From Diospyros lotus (Eukaryota; Streptophyta; Magnoliopsida; Ericales; Ebenaceae): a stretch of 64,000 bases of DNA. The notes under the pieces were generated by a model. The model saw only the letters and a program-made list of their open reading frames with translations, did no database searches and was not told the origin of the DNA. Where the stretch lies: positions 52,029,716 to 52,093,715 of the forward strand of contig NC_068338.1 in assembly GCF_014633365.1 (NCBI RefSeq), written 5' to 3'. Shown piece by piece: positions 13,001 through 24,500 of this stretch (position 1 is its first letter; each line of letters opens with the position of its first letter). The position numbers were made by a program, and so were the translations under genes.

Positions 13001-13922
13001 TCAACATCACAAACTGTTCAACGTCTGCCTGAAAGTTACTGTAGATTGAATTATTCCATCTAGTTTCCCACCCGACAATAATTTCCTTAAAGCTCTTTCA
13101 GGTTTCGCAACCAGCATACGCTAAATATCTTTTTTCAGAAATTATCAAACACCAAATGCCAAAAGCTGGATCAGAACTCAATGCCAGATGTAGATAACAG
13201 TAACCACTTGCTCCGATTCATTCCTTGTGCAAACTTGAGTAACCATGACAGAAACGAGTACGCAGACCTACCACCGAAACCGATGAACATCTAGCAAATA
13301 AATCTAGCAACAGACCACCAACATTCTGGAAGCTTTGAACTCGCTAAATTCTATGCAACATTGTAGCTTAATTTGATTCTGCTTATTTGAAATACGCTAT
13401 TGACATCGACCAAATATCACCGTAAATCTTCAGTTTGGAAAATCTAATTGAGTGTGCTTCGTTGTTTGCAACCCTAGATGACCAAAGAAAAAATGCACAA
13501 ATTGCACAATTCAGCAGAACGGAATACGAAGCATGCCATGAGTTTGGCTTCCTTTTCTAAATTTCAGTCAACTCAAAATAGGCGCCCAAAGAATCGAATT
13601 GGAAGCTGGTCTTGATTGACAATAAAACTCAGATAAGAACATGTAGATTGTAACGATGTGAGGTCTTTCGGGCCAATAAACTTTTAGATTGAGTTGCGAT
13701 TCAACATCGAAAGAAGGCTTGTTCCAAGATCAACAGTACAATTTCATGGACAATCAAACAACAAAAATTAGGGGAAAAGTATAGATGAATGCAAACATAT
13801 ATCATATGTAAGAAGCGGGTAGAATAGCTTACAAGTATCCTTCTTCCCTGAGCTCCCTTAAGAAGTTCCCTATTCCCCTTTCTCTGATCGCTTTCAAAGC
13901 GCTCTTCACCACGGACGCCATC
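10034..13922 (-). CDS. NDUFA12: NADH dehydrogenase [ubiquinone] 1 alpha subcomplex subunit 12 (complex I B17.2/18 kDa subunit), with apparent frameshift in exon 1
   Basis: Exons (minus): 13833-13922, 12682-12708, 11273-11364, 10288-10397, 10034-10189. Read in the expected frame they give about 157 residues, the plant family length. Diagnostic stretches: MASVVKSALKAIRERG at the start, QTKIHNIGAT, DKFGNKYYEKLGDTQYGRHR, RWVEYASKSRYNASQVP, PEWHGWLHFVTDHTGDE, and a C-terminus rich in KPKRYG and GHTLNPGQ. The protein is an accessory subunit of the mitochondrial respiratory complex I matrix arm, needed for assembly or stability. Exon 1 is 90 bases where 89 are required by the phase of exon 2: one base is extra in 13855-13862 (read TTTAAGGG on the coding strand). 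As written, translation shifts after residue 20 and stops in exon 3. A 1.6 kb transposon sits about 75 bases upstream of the ATG. Family identity is secure; functionality of this copy is not. Confidence 0.92.
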
Positions 13923-13998
13923 TCTCTCTCTGGCTGCCTCCCTATTTGCTTCGGGCGTGCCTGTTTCCGTTTTGTCTCTGACAGAAGCTATTGGTTTA

Positions 13999-15606
13999 GG
14001 AAAATTCTATTTGCAACCACATATTTTACTCTCCGTAGCCTATTTTTAATATTTCTAAAATATCTTCAAATGAAAACTCATATTTGTCCTCATTTAAATC
14101 GTTGAAAATCAATCACCTACCATTACTCCTCAAGTGCGTGCACCCACTTTCTCACCCACCATCGCCACAACCACTTTTTCAAATAACAGCAACTATAGTA
14201 AATCAATATAAAACAATAAAAATTTATTAATATTTTTAAAAATTAAATAATTTCTTAATATTATCAAATAGCATTCATTTATATAATTTATATTTAAAAA
14301 TAACATAATTTATAACATTATAAATATCGATCACTAGTTAAATCACATAATTTATATATATTACGAATAAATTAAATCACATAATTTACATAGATGAGTG
14401 ATGAATTAAAAAAATAAAATTAATTAAAAAATAAAAAATACTCTTCCTTGAAGCCCCGAACCCTGGGATTCGGGGCCTGGGGATACCCTGAAATTTGAGA
14501 TTCGGGCTATTTGGATTTCCCCGAACTTGGGGATTCGGGGCATCCCCCAGCCTCCGAATCTCAAAATTCGAGAGATTGAAGGAATTCCACATCTATAGAT
14601 TCAGAGAAAATCAATTCTCCCGAACCTTGAGATTCGGGATAATTGATTTCTCCTGAACCTCAAGGTTCGGGAGATATATATATTTTATATATTATAATAT
14701 ATAGTTATAATTATAATTATATATAGCTATACATAATTATATTACATAAATTATTATATACATACATATTTTATCTACATAAATTATTATAACTATAACT
14801 ATTATAAAATATGTATAATATATATAACTTTTATAAAATATAAAATAGTAGAAAATCAATTCTCCCGAACCTTGAGGTTCGAGAGAATTGATTTCTCCTG
14901 AACCTCTAAGGTTCAGGAGATATATATATTTTATATATTATAATATATAGTTATAATTATACATATATATTTTATATACATAAAATATTATAACTATAAC
15001 TATTATAAAATATAAAATATGTATAATACATATAAAATATAAAAATTACAAGTTGCCCCCTGAACAACGTGGTTCGGGGGAGCCCCAACCCCCCGAAACT
15101 CGCTGTTCGGGGGGCGGGGTTTCCCCCGAACAACGTGGTTTGGGGGAGCCCTAGCCCCCCAAAACTCGCTGTTCATGGGGTGGGGTTTCCCCCGAACAGC
15201 TGGGTTTGGGGGTGCCAGTTCCCCCGAAAGCCCAAGTTCGGGCGCTAACCAAGCGTCGATCAGGAACTCTGACGAGTTCCAACACTATTACATTTATCAT
15301 GAAATCAATTAAACTAGAAGGTAAAATTTTTACTTGGTTATGCGATTTGGGGGACTCCAACTGGTTGGATGAGGCAAGCAAAATTGGCTAGGCAAATAAA
15401 GTCGGCGACGCTGTCACAGAAGAAGAAGGAAAAGGAAAATGAGAATGAGAAGAATAATAGGATTTGATGCGCGTGGGTGTAGTTTTTGAGGGTTGAATGT
15501 GTAAATGGTTGTAAAAAGTAATAAGTGTGGTTGTAAATAGTAAAATTTAATATTTTAGCTATAATAGTTACAGAGAGCAAGTTCTATGGTTGTAAATAGA
15601 ATTTCC
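13999..15606. mobile_element. Mutator-like non-autonomous element with 10-bp target site duplication
   Basis: The 10-base sequence TATTGGTTTA occurs directly before (13989-13998) and directly after (15607-15616) this stretch. Just inside are imperfect inverted ends: GGAAAATTCTATTTGCAACC on the left, and GGAAATTCTATTTACAACC when the right end is read in reverse. A 9-11 base duplication with such ends fits Mutator-like elements. There is no transposase frame; the interior is an AT-rich stretch plus an array of GC-rich hairpins. It sits in the presumed promoter or leader of NDUFA12, about 77 bases upstream of its ATG. Confidence 0.75.
14450..15245. repeat. Array of GC-rich hairpins of the form CCCGAAC...GTTCGGG
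   Basis: Repeated short palindromes: CCCCGAACCCTGGGATTCGG and relatives near 14454-14540, CCGAACCTTGAGATTCGG at 14620-14638, CCTGAACCTCAAGGTTCGGG at 14653-14672, a similar pair at 14868-14918, then CCCGAACAACGTGGTTCGGG-type units three times at 15057-15200. Two AT-rich copies of a TATATATTTTATATATTATA block follow the pairs near 14672 and 14918, so a larger unit of about 245 bases was duplicated. The array is internal to the Mutator-like element. Confidence 0.75.
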
Positions 15607-15616
15607 TATTGGTTTA

Positions 15617-18267
15617 ACATCATAGAAAGTATTAAAATATAAGTATTTTTTATTATATTTATTAAATAACTTTTAAAAAAAATAACGTGACTTATTGCAT
15701 AGTATTATTTAGATAAATATATTCTGTATCTTATAAATAAATAAAAATAACTTTTATATCCTTCAATACATTTTAATTTTTTTTTATAAATTTGTATTTT
15801 TCAACCTTATCTTAATAATTTCATATATTAATTCAAAAAATATTTTAATTTTATATTAATATAATTTTATTTTTTTCATTTTAATAAATACTACTTAAAA
15901 TTGAAAAACGGAGATGATTGATGATATTTTATATTAATATATTATATTTTATATCACATTAATATAGACGCACAATATATTAGTGAGATGTGTTAATTAA
16001 ATAATCAAATTTTAGTATTCAAATAATATTTTCAAAATTAAAATTACATTCTCAATTAATAACAAATTTAAGATCAAATATATATTTTTGTCTTTATATT
16101 TTTATATTTTTTTCAATTACATCATTAATTTATATTTTTAAATTAATTTAATTCTTATATTTTTAAATGAACATAGTATAACATATATTTTATCATATAA
16201 CTTTACATTTTTCTTATAATGTGAATATACAACGTTAAGTTTATTAAAAAATATAAATTTATGAATATAATCAAAACAATACAAATTTCAAAATATTATG
16301 AAAAAAAATTAAAGTGTTGAGGATTAAATTAACTAAAAATTAAATTTAATAATATAATCGAAATAACAAAAAATTATGATAATTACATAAAAAAATGAAA
16401 ACACGGGATAAAAATACAAATTTAACCAAATTTATAAATTTTGTATTATTTTCTCTTGCCGCAATAAAACAACAACACAAATTTTTAAAATTATAAGGGT
16501 GTCTCGTGCCATTCACGTGCCTAGAAAAAAAATTAAAATGGTGAGTTATTGTATTATACTTGATTGTCACAATTTAGTTTTGGGTTTAGAGATAAAATTT
16601 AAGATAAAGTGAGTATTAATACAATGGTATAATTATTTACAAATATGTTGCAATTTAGATATATCATAAGTTTAAATTTTATTAATATCGATAATTGTTA
16701 TTTACTAAATAAGTTATAATAAGGTATTTTAAGAATAAATAAAATATAACAAGGCTTTATGTGCCAAATTTAATTTTTGCATATTTAATAGAATATATAG
16801 ATATCCAAATTACCCTTGCGTTTATAAAAATGGGATATACAATTAATTTTTGTTTTGTTTTAATGGTTTTGAATTAAAAGGGAAAAGGGAATAAAAAAAT
16901 AATTTAATAACTATTTAATTCTACTACTATATTTAGCACAGGTAATAAAGAAATGACCAGTCCGTCTATTGTCATGTTTTATAGGTTTTCATTTTTTTGG
17001 AATGGAATTGTAAAAATAATCAATTGATGATAATATTATCTTATAGTATAAAAATAAAAAAATATATAAAATTTTATGAGAATTTAAGTGAATTTGGTGA
17101 AATTTTCGTCTCACTAGTATTATTTTAAACAGTCGAGACGTAATTAAATCCTTACTTAGCTAAAAAAATCAATCCAAAATTATGATCAAATGAAATTTTA
17201 CCTTATTAAGTCTTTGCCCTATAAATATAATAAAGTACAACAATATCCAACTCGAGATATTCAATTCAAATTTAGACTAAAAATCATCATTGATCTCAAA
17301 ATAGGGCTATTTGGAATAAATTTTTAAAAATATTATATAATTTTAAATTATTTAACATAATACTATAATTTTTGCCATAAATTCACGTGAATAAAATTCG
17401 CCAATGCCAATAATGAGTTTATATGACACATTTGTCTAGGTAGTGTTTGTTAATCAATGTATGAATTAAAAAAAATAAGATATAAAAAATATTAAAGATA
17501 AAAATGTGTTCATTATATTTGTTACATTTATTTGACAACCCATTGAAAATAAGTCACGTGATTAAATTTATCTCTTATTTCTCTAGATAAATTTATTTAA
17601 AAATTTATAGATGAGAAAATTTGATCTATATGTTTTCTAATGCATTCAAACAAATTTAATAAACAGTTTAATAGAAATATTAAAATAATTTTTTTATTTT
17701 ATCTTATTCATTTTATATATTAATCGAAAAATATTATAATCTTATATTAATACAATTTTATTTTAATAAAAGTTACCATAGAAATTTTTTATAGAAAACT
17801 GTTATTGAGAATAGCGAATTAAAAAAATTGACGAAATATGGAGATCTAAAAACTCACTACAAACAATAACGAGTTACCTTCACATGAGTTCCATGCTAAA
17901 ATACTTGAAATAGTTTTTTGGGAAGGCGCTTTAAGGGCACAGAGGAGAAGCCGAAAGAATAGTAGCGACGCTCCCAAGTCCCAATCGTAAGCTCTAGAAG
18001 GCAGAGGCGATTTCCCTAAATTTCGTCGACCAAAGGGGGGCAACCAATTACCCTTTTTCCCTGCGTCCTCTTGCAGCTGCAGACCATCTATATTCGGGGG
18101 AGGGCCCAACGCGCGCACACACACGCCCGCGCACACACCCTCTCTCTCTCTCTCTATACGCAGGGAGATTCATTCGACGGGACAGAGAGAGAAGCCAACG
18201 CAACAACACAAGCCCCAGTGGAGGGGAGGACTTTGCTCTTTTTAGGTAAGATAAAAGACTAATTGAC
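15617..18267. other. AT-rich intergenic spacer between divergent NDUFA12 and XPO1
   Basis: Very AT-rich with long A and T runs and no convincing coding region. Base composition shifts sharply near 17930, where a GC-richer stretch with purine and CA/CT microsatellites (18110-18155) begins, probably the exportin promoter region. Confidence 0.55.
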
Positions 18268-18534
18268 TATAAAAACGGGAGGGAAGCCGTCTCTCACACC
18301 AACTATTTCAAAGTCCCTCCTTCTGCTTCAATTTGAAGCTATATATATATGTGTATACATATAGGTAGACAGATAGATATCGATATCGCTGCATCGATTT
18401 CTGCTTCTCGCTCTGGCTTTCTGCGAACATTCACGTCTGTGTGTGTGTGTGTGTGGTTCAGTTGGAACTAGGGTTTTTTCGGGTCCAGGGTTTTGGAACT
18501 GCTTCTAGGGTTTATCAGTTTTGTTGATCTCTCC
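18268..18534 (+). promoter_or_regulatory. Putative core promoter and 5' leader of exportin-1
   Basis: A TATAAAA box lies at 18268-18274, which would place transcription start near 18300. The leader then holds a TG microsatellite (about 18438-18455) and two TAGGGTTT elements (near 18471 and 18507), the reverse form of the plant telo-box found in many growth-linked housekeeping genes. No experiment is available, so the start site is an inference. Confidence 0.45.
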
Positions 18535-21500
18535 ATGGCGGCGGAGAAGCTTCGGGATTTGAGTCAGCCGATCGACGTTTCCCTGCTCGATGCCACCGTC
18601 GCTGCTTTTTACGGCACCGGATCTAAGGAAGAGGTCAGGACCTCCCCTCTCTCGCTTTCTCTCCCTCTTTCTTGCGCCCTCCGCATTTATTCGGATATTC
18701 GTCATAGGACGCGTATATGGGTCGATTCGCTCTTTAATTTTTGCATAATGCATGGGTATATTGTAATTCCAGAACTTGGTTGTTTTGCGTCACTGTTTGC
18801 CACTGGACCCCGGCGCTTTGACGTTGTGCCGAAGCTATTTCATTTACTCGGCTCCGTTTAAGGACCTAGGGTTCTGTTCCTCGGTCATCGTAGATGGTGA
18901 CTGCTTTCTTTACTATATCGAGTGAAAAGCTTGTCGCTTTATCTGCTGTGTTCCCGCTGTCCATAATTTTGGCCGGGAAACTCATGGAAAATGATCTGAT
19001 AAGGGAAATTTTGAAATCTTCTTAGCCACATGCAACCACAAGAACAAAATGTCAATTGGTTTGTGCTACATTTTTTTGGGGGGTTATTTTGTGCTATATT
19101 TTTGTTGTCATGTTTAGAAATTGGCTTTTTTTTCAACAATTGCTCAGATGTCTGGGTCTTTTCAAGTATTTGTTTTGCCTACTTTCTACACTGTTGCTTT
19201 CAAAAGTTCATAGGCTATTTGTTCTATTGGTATGTAATGCCAACTGCATATATTATCATGCTCGATTAAAATCACCACTGAAACATGGATTGCCTTAAAA
19301 CATCATTCTGCTTGTTTAGTTTCTGTTTACTGTTAACATTTATCTGATTAAAGTTGCACATGCCAACTAATTTTCTCTTATTGTCCTTTAACGGCGAGGG
19401 TACAGAGGGCTGCTGCAGATCATATTTTGCGGGATTTGCAAAATAATCCAGACATGTGGCTTCAAGTGGTTCATATTCTATCAAATACACAGAACCTGAA
19501 CACCAAATTTTTCGCTTTGCAGGTAAGTTGTAGATCAGTTCGATGTTTTTTCTCATGTTGGGTATAAGTTGCCCCCCCCCCCCAAAAAAAAAATAAAAAA
19601 AAATCTTTCTTTTGTTTATGTTTCTTTGTTTGTCAGTTTCCTTGCATTTTTTATTTATTTTCCTATTAGGCGATTGACATGGAATTTGGTCACTGTAAAT
19701 CTTGCCATAAGATTACTTGAAAAAACAAAAGTGAACATAAGATTTGTCATTCTAGGTAATTTTTTGCAGAGGTTATATCAACTATTTTATTTTTATAAGC
19801 CAGAACTTACATGAACAAATTAACAATTTACAATTACAAAATTCCAAGAAAGTATAGAAATTATGAACATTCTACCAAGAGCCCCCAACATCCCAAGCCT
19901 GTGAGACCCATTTAATTGTTATTACTGAATTTTTATATGTGGATGGAACTTATTGCCCCTACCTAGTGAATCTTTACTACCACCTTGTTATAGATGCTTA
20001 TCCCTTGACCCTGCTCCTGTCTCACAGCGTGACCACCCTCACGAAAAAAAAGTTAAAATTCTAATGCAATCAGCAGGAATTCTTTGAACTGGTATTTGAC
20101 ACAACACGTGGCACACTAAGATGAAGTTTGAAGACGGTGAGTTCATGTTCACAAAAGACAAAGATTTATGGGATAAGTAGGAAGTTGCATAGCGGTGTAG
20201 GAGTAAAAAGGAAGAACAGAATAAGGTTTAGACCCTACACAGCAATGATATTTTCGTTGTCCTTGCACTCCTTTCCCTGTTGCTAAGTTTTGATATTGGC
20301 TTCTCAAAATCCTCATCTTTATGGTTGTGGTACACCATGACTATGAAGAATGAAAAAAAAAAAAAAAAAAAGGGCTATGCATTCAGGGGATCTTAAAATT
20401 GTTTAGTAAACTGTAGTTAAAGTTTTGGGAGAGTGCCCAAAACTGGTCCTCTTAGGGTGGGGAGAAGTCCCAAATCTTAGAGTTCTTGCATCTTTAGTCA
20501 CAGTTTCAACTTTGACATGCTGAGTGGCTGAAACAGAAAAGAACCTTTTATATTAGGTAATTAAAAATATAGTTCCCTTTTTTCTTTGACTGATTTAACC
20601 AAAGACATAAATAGAGGGTCAGAGAGAACAAAGATGGTAGAATAGGAGCCCGACTTGTTTTCTAAATTGAAAAATTTTCCGGCTCAGGCACAAGAAATAA
20701 AATTGAAGAAGAGCAGTGCATGTTAGTAAAGAAGCAGATGGAGGGGGAAAGAAGGGTGTTTTTTTTCTAATGACTTTCATGGGAGATTAACCTCTATTTT
20801 GGCATATGTTATTGCAGTTATATCTCTCACAATGCAGACAGACATGTCAGGAGTTAAGAAGATAAGAAAACAAAGGACTGTACTGCCTCAAAATGCAATT
20901 TGGTGTCTGAAACTTGGACTTCCTATTATTGATTTTCAAGTCCACCACGCCGATATATATATATATATATTTTACCATTCAATATGTTGGGATGTTGGGT
21001 GTATGTGGAAAAGGAAGATAGGATATCAGAGATTAGTGCCTACTTGTAGTGGTGTGTTTGAGAGAAATAAATAGGCACACTTTCAAAGACATTGAGTTGG
21101 ACAGTGCATGAGTTGACTAGTTGTTTAATAAATGATTTCACGGTTGTTGGCATAGAGGAAATTTTTGTGAATATTTTCTCTTGTCTATTGCATTTGTGAG
21201 CTCAGCCATTGTGTTTAGCTCTTTTGACTATGTATGGCTTTTCATAGTCAAGGTTTGCACCTTTTGGTAGCTATTCCGACATACATACATTATTTTTCAT
21301 ACCGTTACTTGTATTTTATCTGTGAATAAAATATGGCAGGACCCATTTCTATGCATGTGTGGCATTATTGCAAATGAATGGATTGACCGCGACAGTATAC
21401 AAGTGTTATGGCAATGGAGTGATACATAGTTTATCCTGTTCCATGAGATTAACAAGGGCATCTTCCCTCGGTTATGTAGAAAATGTAACTTAATAGGAAA

Positions 21501-24500
21501 GACTCTTGTTTTTGGATAAGTAACATAAAAGGATAAACTTCCTTATCAGGGTTTTTGGATTTTGGAAAGTGCTCCATCCTACCTTTGCTTCATCTCCAGG
21601 ACAACTTGATAATCTCAAATTTTCTTGTCACATGCACTATGTGGTTGACACGGTGGTTTTGGAGAAAATCTGGTGTTGCTGCTTAAAATAGAATGCATTG
21701 GTTCTTTGCTTTCAGGCTCTGATGTTATTATTTTCTTGTGTTCAGGTTCTGGAGGGTGTTATAAAGTATAGATGGAATGCACTGCCTGTTGAACAGCGAG
21801 ATGGAATGAAAAACTTCATTTCTGATGTCATTGTAAAAGTATGAAAAACTTCAGTTTGGATATGATTGTTAATGTATTGTGTTTATTGTATTTTTCTGTT
21901 ATGATTTTTTCATATTAGAAAGTTGTTATTTTCTGATGTTTTTATTATACTTACCTTCATTTTCTCTTGCTTAGCTGTCAAGTGATGAGAGTTCTTTTCG
22001 GCGGGAAAGGCTGTATGTCAACAAACTTAATATTATATTGGTCCAGGTAAACATGAGGATGCTCTATTTTAGTTGTGATTTGAGATATAGTATGTTGTGG
22101 TACAGTTGCATAAAAAAGGATTTTGTGTTGCATAATTTTTTAAAATATTGAATTGTGTGGTACAGCCAGAGGATAATCATAATGTGATGACTTACTAACA
22201 AAACTAATTTTGATTTATGTGTGAACTGGTCAGTCTTGTTCAAATGTGTATTCATAGTGAGTTTTTCCATTCTAATTGATTTTATTGTTTTTATGTTCAT
22301 ATATATTTCTTTTCTTTTAGTTTTCCAAATTTGTTGATTTGTTAAAGGATAATTGGACCCTATAATATGGAGTTATTCTAGATTGTTATCTGACATATAT
22401 ATGCCTGTTAAATATGCAGATTTTGAAACATGAGTGGCCTTCCAGGTGGCGAAGCTTCATTCCTGATCTTGTTGCTGCTGCAAAAACAAGTGAAACTATT
22501 TGTGAAAATTGCATGGCTATATTGAAAGTAAGTTTCTGTTACTTTATACCAGGGAGTTTGATTGCAAGCATTTTTAGTGACTTGGATAATTACTTCTCAG
22601 CTTCTGAGCGAAGAAGTTTTTGATTTCTCAAGGGGTGAAATGACACAGCAGAAAATCAAAGAACTTAAACAGTCATTGAACAGGTAATTTCTTAGTCAAC
22701 TTATTAGTTTGCTTAGAGAACATCTCATCTCAGTTAACTTGTATTAACTATCCATTGCTTCTTTAATGGGCTATCTTCCAGATTGTTTTGGTGATTTTTC
22801 TGGTAATGCATATTTTGTTGGCAATATCATTCTTGTCTCTGGGTCTTTCACTGGCCCATTATTGCTTTTCATTTCTTTTTTAACTGCATTGTTTCTAGAT
22901 AATCTTTTGGTTTTCATCTCTTCGTTATATCTTATTAAGAGTGTACTGGTTGTTTGCAGCGAATTTCAACTCATTCATGAGTTATGCTTATATGTATTAT
23001 CGGCAGCGTCTCAAAGAACTGAGCTTATAAGGGCTACGCTGGCAACACTGCATGCTTTTCTTTCATGGATTCCTCTGGGTTACATATTTGAATCTCCATT
23101 GGTTCGTATATTTTCTGCGCATGCTTGGGTTCAATTTTCTATTGGAAAACTTGTAGGGAACCTGCTAGCACCTGGTGTTTAGCACAGGCAGGCAGTATCA
23201 CCTACTAATCAATTTTGGCATATGTGAATGTTTCAAGGCTCAGATAAAGGGCATGGACTGGGACAATTTATATGTATGGAGAGGGCATCTGCCTTCTACC
23301 TGCATTTGTTGGATCCAAACTAAAATAAATAGTACTTTTGGTGTTTAGGAATTTATATTTGAGTAGTTCATCTGAGGAGAAGTGCCTAAACGGTTTCTTA
23401 CACCTTTTGTTGGTCTTTGAATCGGACAGCTTGAAACACTTCTCAACTTTTTCCCTGTTCCATCCTATAGGAATCTCACCCTTCAGTGTTTGACAGAGGT
23501 AATTCCAAATCTACATAAATTCGTCATGTTAAAGTGCTACCGAGCTGCTCAAAATTTTCTATTTCATATTTTGATGTTTTCAGGTTGCTGCTCTTAATTT
23601 TGGGGACTTCTACAACTTGCAGTATGTTAAGATGTATAATATATTCATAGTACAACTGCAGGTACTAGGAGTTTCATTTGGAACTTCAGATCTTAATGTG
23701 CATTTTATTTTGGATGCATTGATTTTGTCTATTTTATTCCTGATGATTTAGGGGGGTTATTTATTCTTTTGGGGTTTGTACATGTTGACTTTTCTTGTGA
23801 TTCTTGGTATTCTCTAGACCATTCTTCCTCCCAATACAAATATTCCTGAAGCTTATGCAACTGGTTCCGATGAGGAGCAGGTGAATGTTTCATCTGCACG
23901 TATTTATTGTTGGTTCCAAGGGTTTACAAATTGCAAAAGCTGATTCTTTATGTGTGTTTGTTTCTTCAGGCATTCATTCAGAACCTGGCACTGTTTTTCA
24001 CATCATTCTTTAAGGCAAGTCCCTGTCTTTCTTTTAAGCAATTTATATGACAATTGGGAAACAAAAAAAAAAATTTGATTACTGTTCTAGTGACCTGTTT
24101 ATTTATTTATGAATTCAGATAAATTCTGGATAACATATTTGCTGAATTGGTTTTGAATCTTCTATTTGAGAAGCTTCTCTCAAACAATCTTGGGAAGGGC
24201 CAGAAATATAAGTTTTAATGATGGTTCTTGTATGACAATGTAAATTACATGAAAATAGTGGTGATTTCAATTTTTTTATTTTTTTTCATTCTTGAAAAAA
24301 AAAAGAAAAAAAAGAACCACAATACTGTAACTAAATAGCCTCTAATGAGAACATCAACTTAGATTAACACCTGGAGTTTAGTTTGTAAATTTTGTGTACA
24401 AGCCTGTAATTTGTCAGTTCTTCATTTATTGTTGTCAATATTGGAGCTTGATGTTGTGCCAATTTGGGAGTCCATGGTTTAATCAAGTAAGATTGCTCCT

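Noticed and set aside
18493..18534. In-frame 14-codon upstream extension of exportin-1
   Set aside because: It begins at TTG, not ATG, and family members start with [11 protein letters not shown], encoded from the ATG at 18535.
22766..23182. 138-codon open frame around XPO1 exon 7 as a separate gene
   Set aside because: It is exon 7 plus flanking intron read through; splice sites at 22959 and 23102 and the family protein define the true exon.
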